Below are positions 1 to 8,515 of a DNA stretch of 64,000 nt, one piece after another (within the stretch, counting starts at the first letter, position 1; every line of letters starts with the position of its first letter). The notes under the pieces are model-generated. The model did no database searches and was not told the DNA's origin. It saw only the letters and a list, made by a program, of their open reading frames with translations. The DNA lies in assembly GCF_023074055.1 (NCBI RefSeq), contig NZ_JADPKR010000094.1:186001-250000 (forward strand), read 5' to 3'. The stretch is from Bradyrhizobium sp. 141 (GTDB lineage Bacteria; Pseudomonadota; Alphaproteobacteria; Rhizobiales; Xanthobacteraceae). The translations under genes were made by a program, and so were the position numbers.

Positions 1-309
1 AAGCACGGCATCGCCGGTCTCACCAAGACCGTGGCGCTGGAGGTTGCGACCCACAAGATCACCTGCAACTGCATCAGCCCGGGCTATGTCTGGACGCCGC
101 TGGTGGAGAGGCAGATCCCCGACACGATGAAGGCGCGCAATCTGACGCGTGAGCAAGTCATCAACGACGTGCTGCTCGATGCGCAACCGACCAAGGAGTT
201 CGTCACCTCCGAGCAGGTCGCCGCGCTGGCGCTGTTCCTGTGCGGCGATGATGCCGCGCAGATCACCGGCACCAACCTCTCGATCGACGGCGGCTGGACC
301 GCGGAGTAG
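1..309 (+). CDS. 3-hydroxybutyrate dehydrogenase, C-terminal part (cut by window edge)
   Basis: This is the C-terminal third of a short-chain dehydrogenase most like D-3-hydroxybutyrate dehydrogenase, which interconverts 3-hydroxybutyrate and acetoacetate with NAD in the polyhydroxybutyrate cycle. The frame is open from base 1. The first residues, KHGIAGLTK, match the segment that begins with the catalytic lysine of the SDR YxxxK motif, so the Rossmann half and the tyrosine lie upstream of the window. The segment SPGYVWTPLVERQIPD and the ending GTNLSIDGGWTAE are typical of BdhA proteins. The stop is TAG at 307-309. Another SDR of the same subfamily cannot be excluded without the N-terminus. 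Confidence 0.8.
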   Translation, partial: KHGIAGLTKTVALEVATHKITCNCISPGYVWTPLVERQIPDTMKARNLTREQVINDVLLDAQPTKEFVTSEQVAALALFLCGDDAAQITGTNLSIDGGWTAE

Positions 310-319
310 GGCGGGGTGC

Positions 320-444
320 CGTAGGGTGGGCAAAGGCGCTTTTGCGCCGTGCCCACCATGCTTCCGCCATTGAGAGAAACGGTGGGCATGCTTCCGCCTT
401 CGCTCTTCGAGCTACGGCGGACAAGTCGCTTTGCCCACCCTACG
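320..444. repeat. Palindromic intergenic repeat, family A (TAGGGTGGGC ends)
   Basis: The element starts CGTAGGGTGGGCAAAG and ends CTTTGCCCACCCTACG, a long inverted repeat with inner GTGCCCACC and GGTGGGCA arms. Related copies are at 14962-15059, 21309-21435 and 56016-56108. It fills the space between the bdhA-like gene and the convergent TauE gene and could fold in RNA on either strand. Confidence 0.85.
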
Positions 445-464
445 AGTCCGTCGTCCGGTCGGGC

Positions 465-1289
465 CTAATGCCCCCAAGCCAGCGCCGTCACAAAGGCGGA
501 TGACAGGTGCAGCTCGGCAAACAAGATTTTGCCGGCGACCACGAACAGGACGCTCGCAAGCGTCAGGCGCAGCACCGTCTCGGGCACGCGCGTGGCGCTG
601 AAGCTGCCGACGATGATGCCGGGCAGCGAGCCCATCAGCAGCACGCCCATCAGGGCCCAATCCACATCGCCGAGCGCCCAGTGCCCGATGCCCGCGACCA
701 GTGTCAGCGGCACCGCATGGGCGATATCCGAGCCGACGATGGTCACCATGGGCAGGCGAGGGTAGAGCAGCAGCAGCACGGTCACGCCGACCGCACCGGC
801 GCCGACCGACGAGATCGAGACCAGCACGCCGAGCACGATGCCGGTAACGACGGTCGCAATGGCGGTGATGCGCTCGTCGACCTGTTCGAGCCGGCGGCGA
901 TAGCGCTCCATGATGGATTTGCGGAAGATCAGCGACGTCGCGGTCAGCAGCAGCGCGAAGCACAGCACCAGGTTGACCAGGTTGCGCTCGGAATCGCTCT
1001 TGAGGTCGAGCTTCCACAACACCAGCAGCGTCAGCGCACTCGCAGGAATGCTGCCGCAGGCTAGCCGTAGCACCGCTGGCCAGTGCACGCTGCGCGACCA
1101 GCCATGCACCACGCTGCCGCCGGTCTTGGTGGCGGCGGCATAAAGCAGGTCGGTTCCGACCGCTGTGGAGGGATGGACGCCGAACAGCAGGATCAAGAGC
1201 GGCGTCATCAACGAGCCGCCGCCCACGCCGGTCATCCCGACAAGCAGGCCGACGCCGAATCCAGAGGCGACGTAGAGTGGATCGAACAT
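465..1289 (-). CDS. TauE/SafE family permease (sulfite exporter-type)
   Basis: A 274-residue integral membrane protein of the TauE/SafE family, whose members move sulfite, sulfoacetate or other small organosulfur anions across the inner membrane. The N-terminus carries the family glycine motif (TGVGGGSLMTPLL, residues about 20-32), followed by several hydrophobic segments. A second half-repeat with GSFSAT is near residues 225-235, as in the two-repeat family fold. The length fits the family. The next genes are a flippase and a repeat, so the substrate cannot be inferred from context. ATG at 1289 is the first start and leaves a complete first helix. Confidence 0.85.
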   Translation of the reverse strand: MFDPLYVASGFGVGLLVGMTGVGGGSLMTPLLILLFGVHPSTAVGTDLLYAAATKTGGSVVHGWSRSVHWPAVLRLACGSIPASALTLLVLWKLDLKSDSERNLVNLVLCFALLLTATSLIFRKSIMERYRRRLEQVDERITAIATVVTGIVLGVLVSISSVGAGAVGVTVLLLLYPRLPMVTIVGSDIAHAVPLTLVAGIGHWALGDVDWALMGVLLMGSLPGIIVGSFSATRVPETVLRLTLASVLFVVAGKILFAELHLSSAFVTALAWGH

Positions 1290-1487
1290 ATCAGGGGAAT
1301 CTTAGGTTGATCTCGTCGGTTAGGCAATACGACGTAGAATAAAGTTCCCCTAACGCGCAACCGCTCGGGCAGAATAAGAAAAATTTTGCCTCAGGTTCAA
1401 AAAGGAGAGGCGTTTTGTCTCGTTCCTGTGCGTGCTCTGACAGAGCCGTTCCCCGGGGAAGCAGCGAGCACGTCAGGCGCGCAGCGC

Positions 1488-2912
1488 CTATTTACCGAAC
1501 GCCAGCACGTGCAGTCCGAGCCGCTGCCGCACGATCCAGAACAAGAGCACCGTCTCGAAGGTGAGGGAGATCGATGTCGCGGCCGCCGCGCCGTGGCCGC
1601 CGTAGCGCGGCACCAGCGCGATGCAGAGCAGGAGGTTCATCACGAAGGCTAGGGCATAAGCGAGCGCGCAGATCTTTTGCTGACCGAGCATGTTGAGCAG
1701 CCGTTCGACCGGCCCGATCGCGGAGCGCACCACCAGGCCGATCGCGGCGACGAACATGATGTCGTAGCCGATCACGAATTGCGGCCCGAATAGCCAGAGC
1801 AGCGGCTTGCCCACCGCGAGCAGCGCGATGGTCGCCGCCAGCGACGGCCAGAACGTCCAGCCGATCGCATGCGCGACATAGGCCGATAGCCGTGCCTTGT
1901 CGCCGCTTGCGTTGTATTCGGCGAAGCGGTGCGCCGTCGTCGCCGACATCGCGTAGTGGATGAAGGAGACCAGCGCCAGCGTCTTCACGACAGCGAAATA
2001 GACGCCGACCTCGTCGGAGGGGCGGAATTGCTGCAGCACCAGCACGTCGGTGTAGGACAGCAGCAGGTAGAAGCTCTCGACCAGCAGGATCGGCAGCGAG
2101 ACGGCAAGCCAGCCGCCAATGTCGTAGGTCTTGGGACCGGGCGCGATATGATCGGCGAGCTTGCGGTTCAGCACCACCATCTGCCCGGTCATCGCGATCC
2201 AGACCGCGCCGGCGCTCGCGGCCATCGCGGCGACCGCGCCGAGATGATAGCCGAGCAGGAAGGCGATAGCCGTGATGCCGATGATCAGCGCCTGGCGGAT
2301 GATGAATTGCGGCATCAAGCCGAGCTGCATCCAGTCATGCGATCGCGCGATGCCGTCCTGGGTGTTGGCAACGACGAAGGCCGGCAGCGTCATGCAGCCG
2401 ATATAGAGCGGCAGCTCCTCGGCCGGGTCGATCCAGGGCGACAGCAGCCTGACGATGCCGGCGAGGCCGAGCGACACCAGCATGGAGACGAGGAAGGTCA
2501 GCCAGCGGCTGCCGGAGAGAAAGCCGCGCAGCAACGCCTGCTCGCCGCTGCTGCGATACTCCGGAATGATCTTTTGCGCGGAAGCCGAGATGCCGAAATC
2601 CATCATGCTGCCGAGCAGCAGCACCCAGGTCCAGACATAGACATAGATGCCGTAGTCGGACGTGCCCATCCAGCGGGCGAGCAGCACCTGCGAGACATAG
2701 GCAAGGCCGGCGCTGATCACGCGGATGATGAAGATGGTGCCGGCAAGCCGCCGCGTCAGCGATGCCTCGCTCGGGCCGCCCGTCAGCTTGGTCCGCAGCC
2801 GTGCCATCAGCCCGGCCGGTCCGGTCGTTGCGGGTTCTGCATCCATCACGGCCAATACGAACGGTCCCCGGGGCGCGCGCATGCTGCGGCAGGCCTGGGA
2901 CTTAGCAACCAT
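1488..2912 (-). CDS. Polysaccharide/oligosaccharide flippase (Wzx-like, MOP superfamily)
   Basis: A long polytopic membrane protein with about 12-14 hydrophobic stretches. It begins with a lysine/arginine-rich cytosolic segment and the helix LAGTIFIIRVISAGLAYVSQ, and has the family motif ARWMGTSDYGIYVYVW. Such proteins flip undecaprenyl-linked glycans across the inner membrane for lipopolysaccharide or exopolysaccharide assembly. No glycosyltransferases or polymerase are adjacent, so the glycan is unknown. The start is uncertain: ATG at 2912 gives 474 residues, and an in-frame ATG at 2846 (MDAEPATTGP) removes a 22-residue leader. Neither has a convincing ribosome-binding site. Confidence 0.8.
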   Translation of the reverse strand: MVAKSQACRSMRAPRGPFVLAVMDAEPATTGPAGLMARLRTKLTGGPSEASLTRRLAGTIFIIRVISAGLAYVSQVLLARWMGTSDYGIYVYVWTWVLLLGSMMDFGISASAQKIIPEYRSSGEQALLRGFLSGSRWLTFLVSMLVSLGLAGIVRLLSPWIDPAEELPLYIGCMTLPAFVVANTQDGIARSHDWMQLGLMPQFIIRQALIIGITAIAFLLGYHLGAVAAMAASAGAVWIAMTGQMVVLNRKLADHIAPGPKTYDIGGWLAVSLPILLVESFYLLLSYTDVLVLQQFRPSDEVGVYFAVVKTLALVSFIHYAMSATTAHRFAEYNASGDKARLSAYVAHAIGWTFWPSLAATIALLAVGKPLLWLFGPQFVIGYDIMFVAAIGLVVRSAIGPVERLLNMLGQQKICALAYALAFVMNLLLCIALVPRYGGHGAAAATSISLTFETVLLFWIVRQRLGLHVLAFGK

Positions 2913-3223
2913 TCCTTAAGATTCGGTTGGAACGCCTCCGGCCGCGTCCCGCCAAGGTCGGCGCGGCGAACATCGTTTCGCATGCCGGGTCAAGCGGCGC
3001 TGTTGCGGTTGTCACTTCATCCAGGGAGTTTCCATCCTGCCTATTTGGAGGGGTGACGTCCTGCGCCGCTTCGAACTATGCTCACGGCATAGTGGAGGCA
3101 TTTGGAATATGTGCGGGCCGGCATGCTCGCGCATGGAATTGGCGCGATGCCGGGCGGAGACCACAACAGTTCGCGGTCCCGGCCAGACGCTTGCTTTGAA
3201 CGTCATTTCAGAAGGAGCGATTG
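2913..3223. promoter_or_regulatory. Divergent intergenic region with a 7-bp inverted repeat
   Basis: A roughly 310-base region between the divergent flippase and small secreted-protein genes. It carries ACTATGC (3075-3081), five bases, then GCATAGT (3087-3093), a candidate operator. A Shine-Dalgarno-like GAAGGAG at 3211-3217 belongs to the following small gene. I see no RNA gene or credible ORF here. Confidence 0.4.
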
Positions 3224-3433
3224 ATGACTCGATTTATGATGTGCGTGACCGTGCTCGCCGCAATAGCCTTCTTCGATCTCTATGCCATGACACCCGCGCG
3301 AGCGGACGCGTGGGGATGCTCATACGAGAAGTGCCTGGCCGCCTGCACCAAGGCCGGCGGTCAGCGATGCAGCCTGTATTGCACAAAGAAGTTGCAGGAA
3401 AAGCAGGCTACGAAGGTTTGCCCTGCATCCTGA
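3224..3433 (+). CDS. Small secreted cysteine-rich protein
   Basis: A 69-residue protein of unknown function. GAAGGAG at 3211-3217 lies six bases before the ATG at 3224, which makes this start better than the TTG just before it. Residues 1-28 form a signal peptide: a basic end, a hydrophobic core and a cleavage site after ARA. The mature part of about 40 residues contains five cysteines (CSYEKC, C, CSLYC, C) and several lysines. This suggests a disulfide-bonded periplasmic or secreted peptide. No known family was recognised. It is convergent with the DsbD-alpha-like gene downstream, which may or may not be meaningful. Confidence 0.65.
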   Translation: MTRFMMCVTVLAAIAFFDLYAMTPARADAWGCSYEKCLAACTKAGGQRCSLYCTKKLQEKQATKVCPAS

Positions 3434-3467
3434 TCCTGGCCGGCTCCACTATTCGGTCCGGGACGAT

Positions 3468-4307
3468 CTACTCCAAATTCGTATTGAACTCGTACGACTT
3501 CTCCGCACCCACCAGCGTGAACTTCAGCGCTGCGCCGTCGGGCTTGGCGCTCGGCGGCAATCCGTCGAGCTCGAACGAGAAGCGTTTGACGCCGACCGGA
3601 CTGGGCTCGACCTGGGCCGGGATCGGCAACGCCCAATCGGGCGTCGGCCCTTCCACGAACAGATTGACGTTGCGGCTATCCGGCGTCACCACGTCGACCA
3701 CCACGATCTTGGGCCCCTCGCGCTTGACGTCGCGGATGGTGAGCGGATTGGGATCGCCGATATTGGCAGGCTTGGGCACCGTGTCGAGCGCGGCACGCAA
3801 ATTGGCGTCCTCGGTCGAGGCGACGCTGTTGAAGCCGAGCTCGGCGCTGGCCTCGACCGGAATGCAGAGCTTTTCGCACACCGCGTAATTGATCTCGGCG
3901 CGCAAGGTCACCGGCTTGTCGGCCGCCTTGGGGACGATGCGCAAGGGCAGCACGATCTGGTTGTGATAGCCGATCGAATGGCCGCCCGCGCCGTCGTCGA
4001 ACTTCAGCGGCGCAGGCCACATCACCGTCACCGCCTCGACATTGTCCGACTTCGAGAAGTCGAACCGCGGCGGCACGCCGGAATCCCCGGGGGTGCGCCA
4101 GTAGGTCTTCCACCCCTGCTGGAGCTGGAAGGCGATACCGCCGAGCAGGACGGCGCCGCTGCGCGATCCCGCCAATAGCCGCACCGCGGAATGTCCGTCG
4201 CGCTGCCACGGCGAAGCGTCATCGGCGCGGGCCGCGATGGCCAGCGACGACGCAAGCAGGGTTGTCGCGACGCCAATCGCCGCACGCAGGGGAACTCTTG
4301 TGAGCAT
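3468..4307 (-). CDS. Periplasmic DsbD N-terminal (alpha) domain protein
   Basis: A 279-residue exported protein matching the N-terminal substrate-docking domain of DsbD/ScsB thiol-disulfide transporters, without the membrane and thioredoxin domains. An N-terminal signal peptide ends near AARADDA. The redox pair is visible as CEKLCIP at about residues 146-152, in the same setting as the DsbD-alpha cysteine pair. In the family this domain receives electrons and passes them to periplasmic proteins for disulfide or heme-thiol reduction. A stand-alone alpha domain needs a separate partner, which is not seen here. Start ATG at 4307. Confidence 0.75.
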   Translation of the reverse strand: MLTRVPLRAAIGVATTLLASSLAIAARADDASPWQRDGHSAVRLLAGSRSGAVLLGGIAFQLQQGWKTYWRTPGDSGVPPRFDFSKSDNVEAVTVMWPAPLKFDDGAGGHSIGYHNQIVLPLRIVPKAADKPVTLRAEINYAVCEKLCIPVEASAELGFNSVASTEDANLRAALDTVPKPANIGDPNPLTIRDVKREGPKIVVVDVVTPDSRNVNLFVEGPTPDWALPIPAQVEPSPVGVKRFSFELDGLPPSAKPDGAALKFTLVGAEKSYEFNTNLE

Positions 4308-4449
4308 GGCACGTCTTTACAGGGTCACCCCGGGGCAAACCATTGAATTGCTTGTGATGGATGCACCTGAATCGAGTCTCTGCAAGCCTTGATTTGACAG
4401 CGGCCCGGGCCGACATCAGGATAGGAATTGAAACCGGAGTGCTTTACCG

Positions 4450-5094
4450 ATGGCTCCCACAGGCAAGAGGACGGGCGAAAGCACCCGCAGCGCAAGCCCC
4501 GCGCTCCCCAATTCGGCCGGTTATCTCGACGGCCGGCTGCTGATTGCGATGCCCGTGATGGGCGATTCCCGCTTCGAGCGCTCGGTGATCTATCTCTGCG
4601 CCCATTCGGCGGAGGGAGCGATGGGCATCATCGTGAACCACCCGGCCGGCAGCATCGACTTCCCCGAGCTCTTGCAGCAGCTCGGCATCATCAAGAAGGG
4701 CGAGCACATCAAGCTGCCGGAAAATGCCGAAAGCATGAAGGTGCTGCGTGGCGGCCCGGTCGATACCGGCCGCGGCTTCGTGCTGCATTCCAGCGACTTC
4801 TACATCGAAAATGCGACGCTGCGGATCGATGACGGCGTCTGCCTCACGGCGACGGTCGACATCCTGCGCGCCATCGCCAACGGCTCCGGCCCCAAGCACG
4901 CCATTCTCGCACTCGGTTATGCCGGCTGGGCGCCGGGCCAGCTCGAGACCGAGATCCAGAGCAACGGCTGGCTGCATTGCGATGCAGACGCGGACTTGAT
5001 TTTCGGCGACGACGTCGACGACAAGTACGGCCGCGCCTTGCGCAAGATCGGCATCGATCCCGGCATGCTCTCGAACGAGGCCGGGCACGCGTAG
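4450..5094 (+). CDS. YqgE/AlgH family protein (UPF0301)
   Basis: A 214-residue protein of the conserved DUF179 family, whose exact biochemical role is unknown. Family hallmarks are visible: GYLDGRLLIAMPVMGDSRFERSVIYLC near residues 23-50, GAMGIIVNHP, LRGGPVDTGRGFVLH, and ALGYAGWAPGQLETE before the C-terminus. A roughly 20-residue basic and polar extension precedes the usual start of the fold, as in many Rhizobiales members. ATG at 4450 starts downstream of a divergent promoter region shared with the DsbD-alpha-like gene. Confidence 0.9.
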   Translation: MAPTGKRTGESTRSASPALPNSAGYLDGRLLIAMPVMGDSRFERSVIYLCAHSAEGAMGIIVNHPAGSIDFPELLQQLGIIKKGEHIKLPENAESMKVLRGGPVDTGRGFVLHSSDFYIENATLRIDDGVCLTATVDILRAIANGSGPKHAILALGYAGWAPGQLETEIQSNGWLHCDADADLIFGDDVDDKYGRALRKIGIDPGMLSNEAGHA

Positions 5095-5125
5095 CTCTGG
5101 CGCACTCGTTGCGTCAACCTCCGCT

Positions 5126-5278
5126 GTCGTCCCGGACAAGCGCGCCTCAAGCGAAGCGCAGATCCGGGACCCATACTCCCAGGATGAAGTTTGAGGCAGG
5201 CAGGTCACTCCGGGCCTTCGCCAAACCACGTCCGGTGGTTATGGGTCCCGGATCTGCGCTTCGCTTGTCCGGGACGAC
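5126..5278. repeat. Palindromic intergenic repeat, family E (GTCGTCCCGGACAAGCG ends)
   Basis: Begins GTCGTCCCGGACAAGCG and ends CGCTTGTCCGGGACGAC, with internal arms AGATCCGGGACCCATA and TATGGGTCCCGGATCT-like. It lies between convergent yqgE and dioxygenase genes and may serve as a bidirectional transcript end, although no U-tract is present. Confidence 0.8.
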
Positions 5279-5292
5279 ACCGGAGTATGTCG

Positions 5293-6180
5293 CTACTCCG
5301 CCGCCTGCTGCTGCACCGTCGGCTCCGTCCCCGCCACGGTCGCGCGGCGCATGTCGCGAGGTTGCGACTGGTCGTAGCGGCGGACGCGGTGCATGGTCTG
5401 GCGATTGTCCCACATCACGAGATCATGCAGCTTCCATTTGTGGACGTAGACGAACTCGGCCTGCGTCGCGTGCTCGTTGAGATCGCGCAGCAGCAGCCGC
5501 CCTTCCGGCACGCTCATGCTGACGACCTTTCCGGCATGCGATGACAGATAGAGCGACTTGCGGCGATGGACGGGATGGGTGCGCACCAGCCGCTGCAGCA
5601 CCGGCTTGAACATCTCCTTCTCTTCGTCGGTATATTCGGTGAAGCCGAGCGATCCCCGCGAATACATCAGCGAGTGTTCGCAGACGAGGTCCTCGATCTC
5701 CGCCTTGATGTCATCGTCGAGCGCGTCATAGGCAGCGCGCATGTCGGCGAATTCGGTGTTGCCGCCCTTCGGGTTCACCACCCGCGCGGAGAGCAGCGAG
5801 AATTTTGCAGGGATCGGGCGGAACGAGCTGTCGGAGTGCCACAGGCAATTGCCGAGGTTGAACAGATTGGCGCGGCTGTCCTTCGGCAGCGGCTTGCCGT
5901 CCTTGCCGAGATTGGAGACATCGTTTAGGCCCGAGGTGAGGCGGTATTCATCCGCCTTGGTGATGTTGCCGCCGCGCGCTTCCTCGCGCGGGCCGAAATT
6001 CAGCGCGAACGCCATCTGCTGCTCGTCGGTGATGTTCTGGTCGTGGAAGACGAGAACCGCGTATTTGTCCATAGCGGCCTCGACCTCGCGCGCCTCATCG
6101 GGTGTGAGAGGCTTGCGCAAATCGAGGCCGGACACCTCACCGACGAAATGCTTCTGAAGCTGCCGGATGGCGATCGTCAT
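5293..6180 (-). CDS. TauD/TfdA family Fe(II)/2-oxoglutarate-dependent dioxygenase
   Basis: A 295-residue dioxygenase of the TauD/TfdA fold, which couples oxidative decarboxylation of 2-oxoglutarate to hydroxylation of substrates such as taurine, alkyl sulfates or aryloxyacetates. Iron ligands are visible: H115 and D117 (LWHSDSSFRP) and the distal histidine near residue 264 (QTMHRVRRYD), with a following RRATVAG arginine for the cosubstrate. An upstream in-frame ATG exists, but 6180 is preferred because GGGAGAG lies just upstream. The gene is co-oriented with the next SDR gene about 100 bases upstream, a common catabolic pairing. The substrate is unknown. Confidence 0.85.
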   Translation of the reverse strand: MTIAIRQLQKHFVGEVSGLDLRKPLTPDEAREVEAAMDKYAVLVFHDQNITDEQQMAFALNFGPREEARGGNITKADEYRLTSGLNDVSNLGKDGKPLPKDSRANLFNLGNCLWHSDSSFRPIPAKFSLLSARVVNPKGGNTEFADMRAAYDALDDDIKAEIEDLVCEHSLMYSRGSLGFTEYTDEEKEMFKPVLQRLVRTHPVHRRKSLYLSSHAGKVVSMSVPEGRLLLRDLNEHATQAEFVYVHKWKLHDLVMWDNRQTMHRVRRYDQSQPRDMRRATVAGTEPTVQQQAAE

Positions 6181-6277
6181 GGCGTTCTCTCCCGCGTCTG
6201 CGAGCGGTTTCTCCGCTCTGTTTGCGGAAAAAATGACTCGCGCGTCCGGCGATGTCAACGCGCCGCGCGCATGGCTC

Positions 6278-7057
6278 TCACGCGTTCCGCGCCATCAACC
6301 CACCGTCGACCGGGATCACGGCGCCGGTGAGGAAGGACGACGCCGGCAGGCACAGGCTCAGCGTGATATGCGCGACCTCCTCGGGATCGCCGTAGCGGCC
6401 GAGTGCGGTGCGGCGCTTGGCGTAGATCGTCTTGTGCTCCTCGGAGATGCGGTCGGTGATCCCTGTGCGGATCGGGCCCGGACAGATGCAGTTGACGGTG
6501 ATGCCCTCGCGGCCGAGCTCCACCGCGAGCGAGCGGGTGAGGCTTGCCACGCCGCCCTTCGCTGCCGAATAGGGGCTGTGCAATGCGGTCGCGCCGAGCG
6601 CCTCGGTCGAGGCAATGTTGACGATGCGCGGACTGTTCGATTTGCGCAAGTGAGGCAGCGCAGCGCGGATGATGCGCGGATGGGCAGTCAGCATCACCGC
6701 GATGCCCCTGGCCCAGGCGTCCTCATAGCCCTCGTCGTCGATCGCAACCCGCACGGAGATGCCGGCATTGTTGACGATGATGTCGATTGCGCCGAAATGC
6801 GCGGCGACCTCATCAACCACGCGCTTGATCTCGTCGCCGTCGGCAACGTCGAGCTTCCACGCCCTTCCTGCGCCGCCGCTCGCGGCAATCTCCTTGGCAA
6901 CCGAATGCGCGCCTTGCCCGTCGAAATCGGTGACGGCGACGTTTGCGCCCTCAGCGGCGAACAAGCGCGCGGTCGCGCGCCCCATGCCGCTGGCCGCGCC
7001 AGTGACGAGCACGGTCAAGCCCTTGACGGACCGGCTGAGCAGCTTGAACTCGGACAT
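6278..7057 (-). CDS. SDR family oxidoreductase
   Basis: A 259-residue classical short-chain dehydrogenase. It has the cofactor glycine motif TGAASGMG near residues 19-26, an acidic residue after the second strand (TDFDG) that favours NAD over NADP, NNAG, the active-site serine in ASTEALG, and YSAAKGG with the catalytic tyrosine and lysine. The ending VIPVDGGLMARNA is typical. It is co-oriented with the TfdA-type dioxygenase, and divergent from a second SDR gene only about 100 bases away. This suggests a small catabolic cluster under a shared control region. The substrate cannot be read from sequence. Confidence 0.85.
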   Translation of the reverse strand: MSEFKLLSRSVKGLTVLVTGAASGMGRATARLFAAEGANVAVTDFDGQGAHSVAKEIAASGGAGRAWKLDVADGDEIKRVVDEVAAHFGAIDIIVNNAGISVRVAIDDEGYEDAWARGIAVMLTAHPRIIRAALPHLRKSNSPRIVNIASTEALGATALHSPYSAAKGGVASLTRSLAVELGREGITVNCICPGPIRTGITDRISEEHKTIYAKRRTALGRYGDPEEVAHITLSLCLPASSFLTGAVIPVDGGLMARNA

Positions 7058-7155
7058 GTTGTTTCCTTAGGAAGCCGCTTGTTCTTGTTATGATTGACAA
7101 GGCTGGCATCGATCCGCAGACAGGTCAAACAAGCAAGACAAAATGGGAGGCCGCG

Positions 7156-7893
7156 ATGGCGAACGAGCTCGATTTTTCAGGCAAGCAGGTGCTGGTCGTA
7201 GGCGGTTCGAGCGGGATCGGCAACGGCATCGCGCAGGCGTTTCGCACAAGGGGCGCGCTTGTCGCGGTTTGCGGCACGCGGGCACAGCCGCAGGATTATT
7301 CGATCGAGGAGGGCTCTGATCTCACGGGCCTCTCTTATGCGCAGCTCGACGTCGGCAACCCCAGTGCGATAGAGGCGTTCAAGCCGTCCTTCGACAGGCT
7401 CGACGTGCTCGTGCTCGCGCAGGGCGCGGTGCTCTATCGCCGCGGCGAATTCGAGATGAGCGGTTTTCGCAAGGTGGTCGAGGTCAATCTCATGAGCCTG
7501 ATGGCCTGTGCCACGCGATTTCATTCCATGTTGCGGGATTCCAGGGGCACGCTGATCATGGTGTCCTCGACCGCGGCCTATCATTCCACCATGGGCAATC
7601 CCGCCTATAACGCGTCGAAGACCGGTGCGGTCGGATTGACGCGGACGCTGGGCGAGGCCTGGGCCGAGGACGGCATCCGCGTCAACGGCATCGCGCCCGG
7701 GCTCGTCGACACCAAGATGACGAAGGTGACGACCGACAATCCGAAGCGGCTCGAAGGCGCGCTCGCGCGCATCCCGCTGCGGCGATTGGGTACGCCGGCT
7801 GACATGGCGGGGGCGGCGCTGTTCCTGGCCTCGCCGCTGTCGTCTTACATCATCGGCCAGACGCTGGTCGTCGATGGCGGGCTCATCTTGTAA
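7156..7893 (+). CDS. SDR family oxidoreductase
   Basis: A 245-residue short-chain dehydrogenase. GGGAGG at 7145-7150 sits five bases before ATG 7156, so this start is preferred over an in-frame ATG 66 bases upstream. It has GGSSGIG as the cofactor loop, VSSTAAY with the catalytic serine, YNASKTG with tyrosine and lysine, and the usual IIGQTLVVDGG ending. The NNAG motif is replaced by LAQGA, a variation seen in divergent SDR subfamilies. It is divergently transcribed from the preceding SDR/dioxygenase pair. Confidence 0.85.
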   Translation: MANELDFSGKQVLVVGGSSGIGNGIAQAFRTRGALVAVCGTRAQPQDYSIEEGSDLTGLSYAQLDVGNPSAIEAFKPSFDRLDVLVLAQGAVLYRRGEFEMSGFRKVVEVNLMSLMACATRFHSMLRDSRGTLIMVSSTAAYHSTMGNPAYNASKTGAVGLTRTLGEAWAEDGIRVNGIAPGLVDTKMTKVTTDNPKRLEGALARIPLRRLGTPADMAGAALFLASPLSSYIIGQTLVVDGGLIL

Positions 7894-7971
7894 CGGGCTA
7901 CACTTTCGTCGTGTCTTGGAACTGCGCTGCTCCTGATCGGTTACTTCGGCTGACCCCCGAGGAGGAGCATC

Positions 7972-8340
7972 ATGGATACGGATCGGATTGTTGGATCGGC
8001 CAAGGAATATGCCGGACGCGCGGAAGGCGCGGTCGGAGACATCGCAGGCGATGCGAAGACGCAGGCATCGGGCAAGGCTAGGGAAGCTGCGGGCACGGTG
8101 CAGAATCTCTATGGCCAGGCCAAGGATGCCGTGCGCGATGCCACGGACACCGCCGCCGGCTACGCCAAGGACGCCTATGATAACAGCGGCGAGACTTTCC
8201 GCGATGGGACACAGGCGCTGACGAAGAAGGTGCAGGACAATCCGCTCGGCTCGCTGCTGGTGGCCGGCGGCATCGGGTTTGCGCTCGCGCTGCTGATGTC
8301 GCGGCCCGCACGCCGTCCGCCGCCACGCTGGCGCTATTAA
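7972..8340 (+). CDS. CsbD-like stress protein with a C-terminal membrane anchor
   Basis: A 122-residue protein. The first half matches the CsbD family (IVGSAKEYAGRAEGAVGDIAGD, with Ala/Gly/Lys-rich amphipathic repeats). The second half continues with alanine-rich helix repeats and ends in a glycine-containing hydrophobic segment (NPLGSLLVAGGIGFALALLM) and an Arg/Pro-rich tail, like DUF883/ElaB-type inner-membrane anchors. CsbD proteins are general-stress proteins of unclear mechanism. GAGGAGGAG lies just upstream of the ATG, a strong ribosome-binding site that suggests high expression. Confidence 0.8.
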   Translation: MDTDRIVGSAKEYAGRAEGAVGDIAGDAKTQASGKAREAAGTVQNLYGQAKDAVRDATDTAAGYAKDAYDNSGETFRDGTQALTKKVQDNPLGSLLVAGGIGFALALLMSRPARRPPPRWRY

Positions 8341-8365
8341 GGCTGAGCCAAAAGCTCATGTTTCT

Positions 8366-8506
8366 CGTGCCCCGGACGCAGCGCGCCACGCAGTGGTGCG
8401 CTGCTGAGCCGGGGCCCATTCTTTTCAGAATGTGGTGAGAGGAACTGGGTCCCTGCTCTGCGCAGCAGCGTTCCACGCTGCAGCGCGTCCGGGACAAGAG
8501 AACCTG
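8366..8506. repeat. Palindromic intergenic repeat, family C (GCCCCGGACGC / GCGTCCGGGAC)
   Basis: Starts CGTGCCCCGGACGCAGCG and ends CAGCGCGTCCGGGACAAG, with two inner hairpins around GGTGCGCTGCTGAGCCGGGGCCC and its partner. Related copies are at 25919-26040, 43471-43590 and 54505-54637. It separates convergent genes here. Confidence 0.8.
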
Positions 8507-8515
8507 CTCCAGCGA

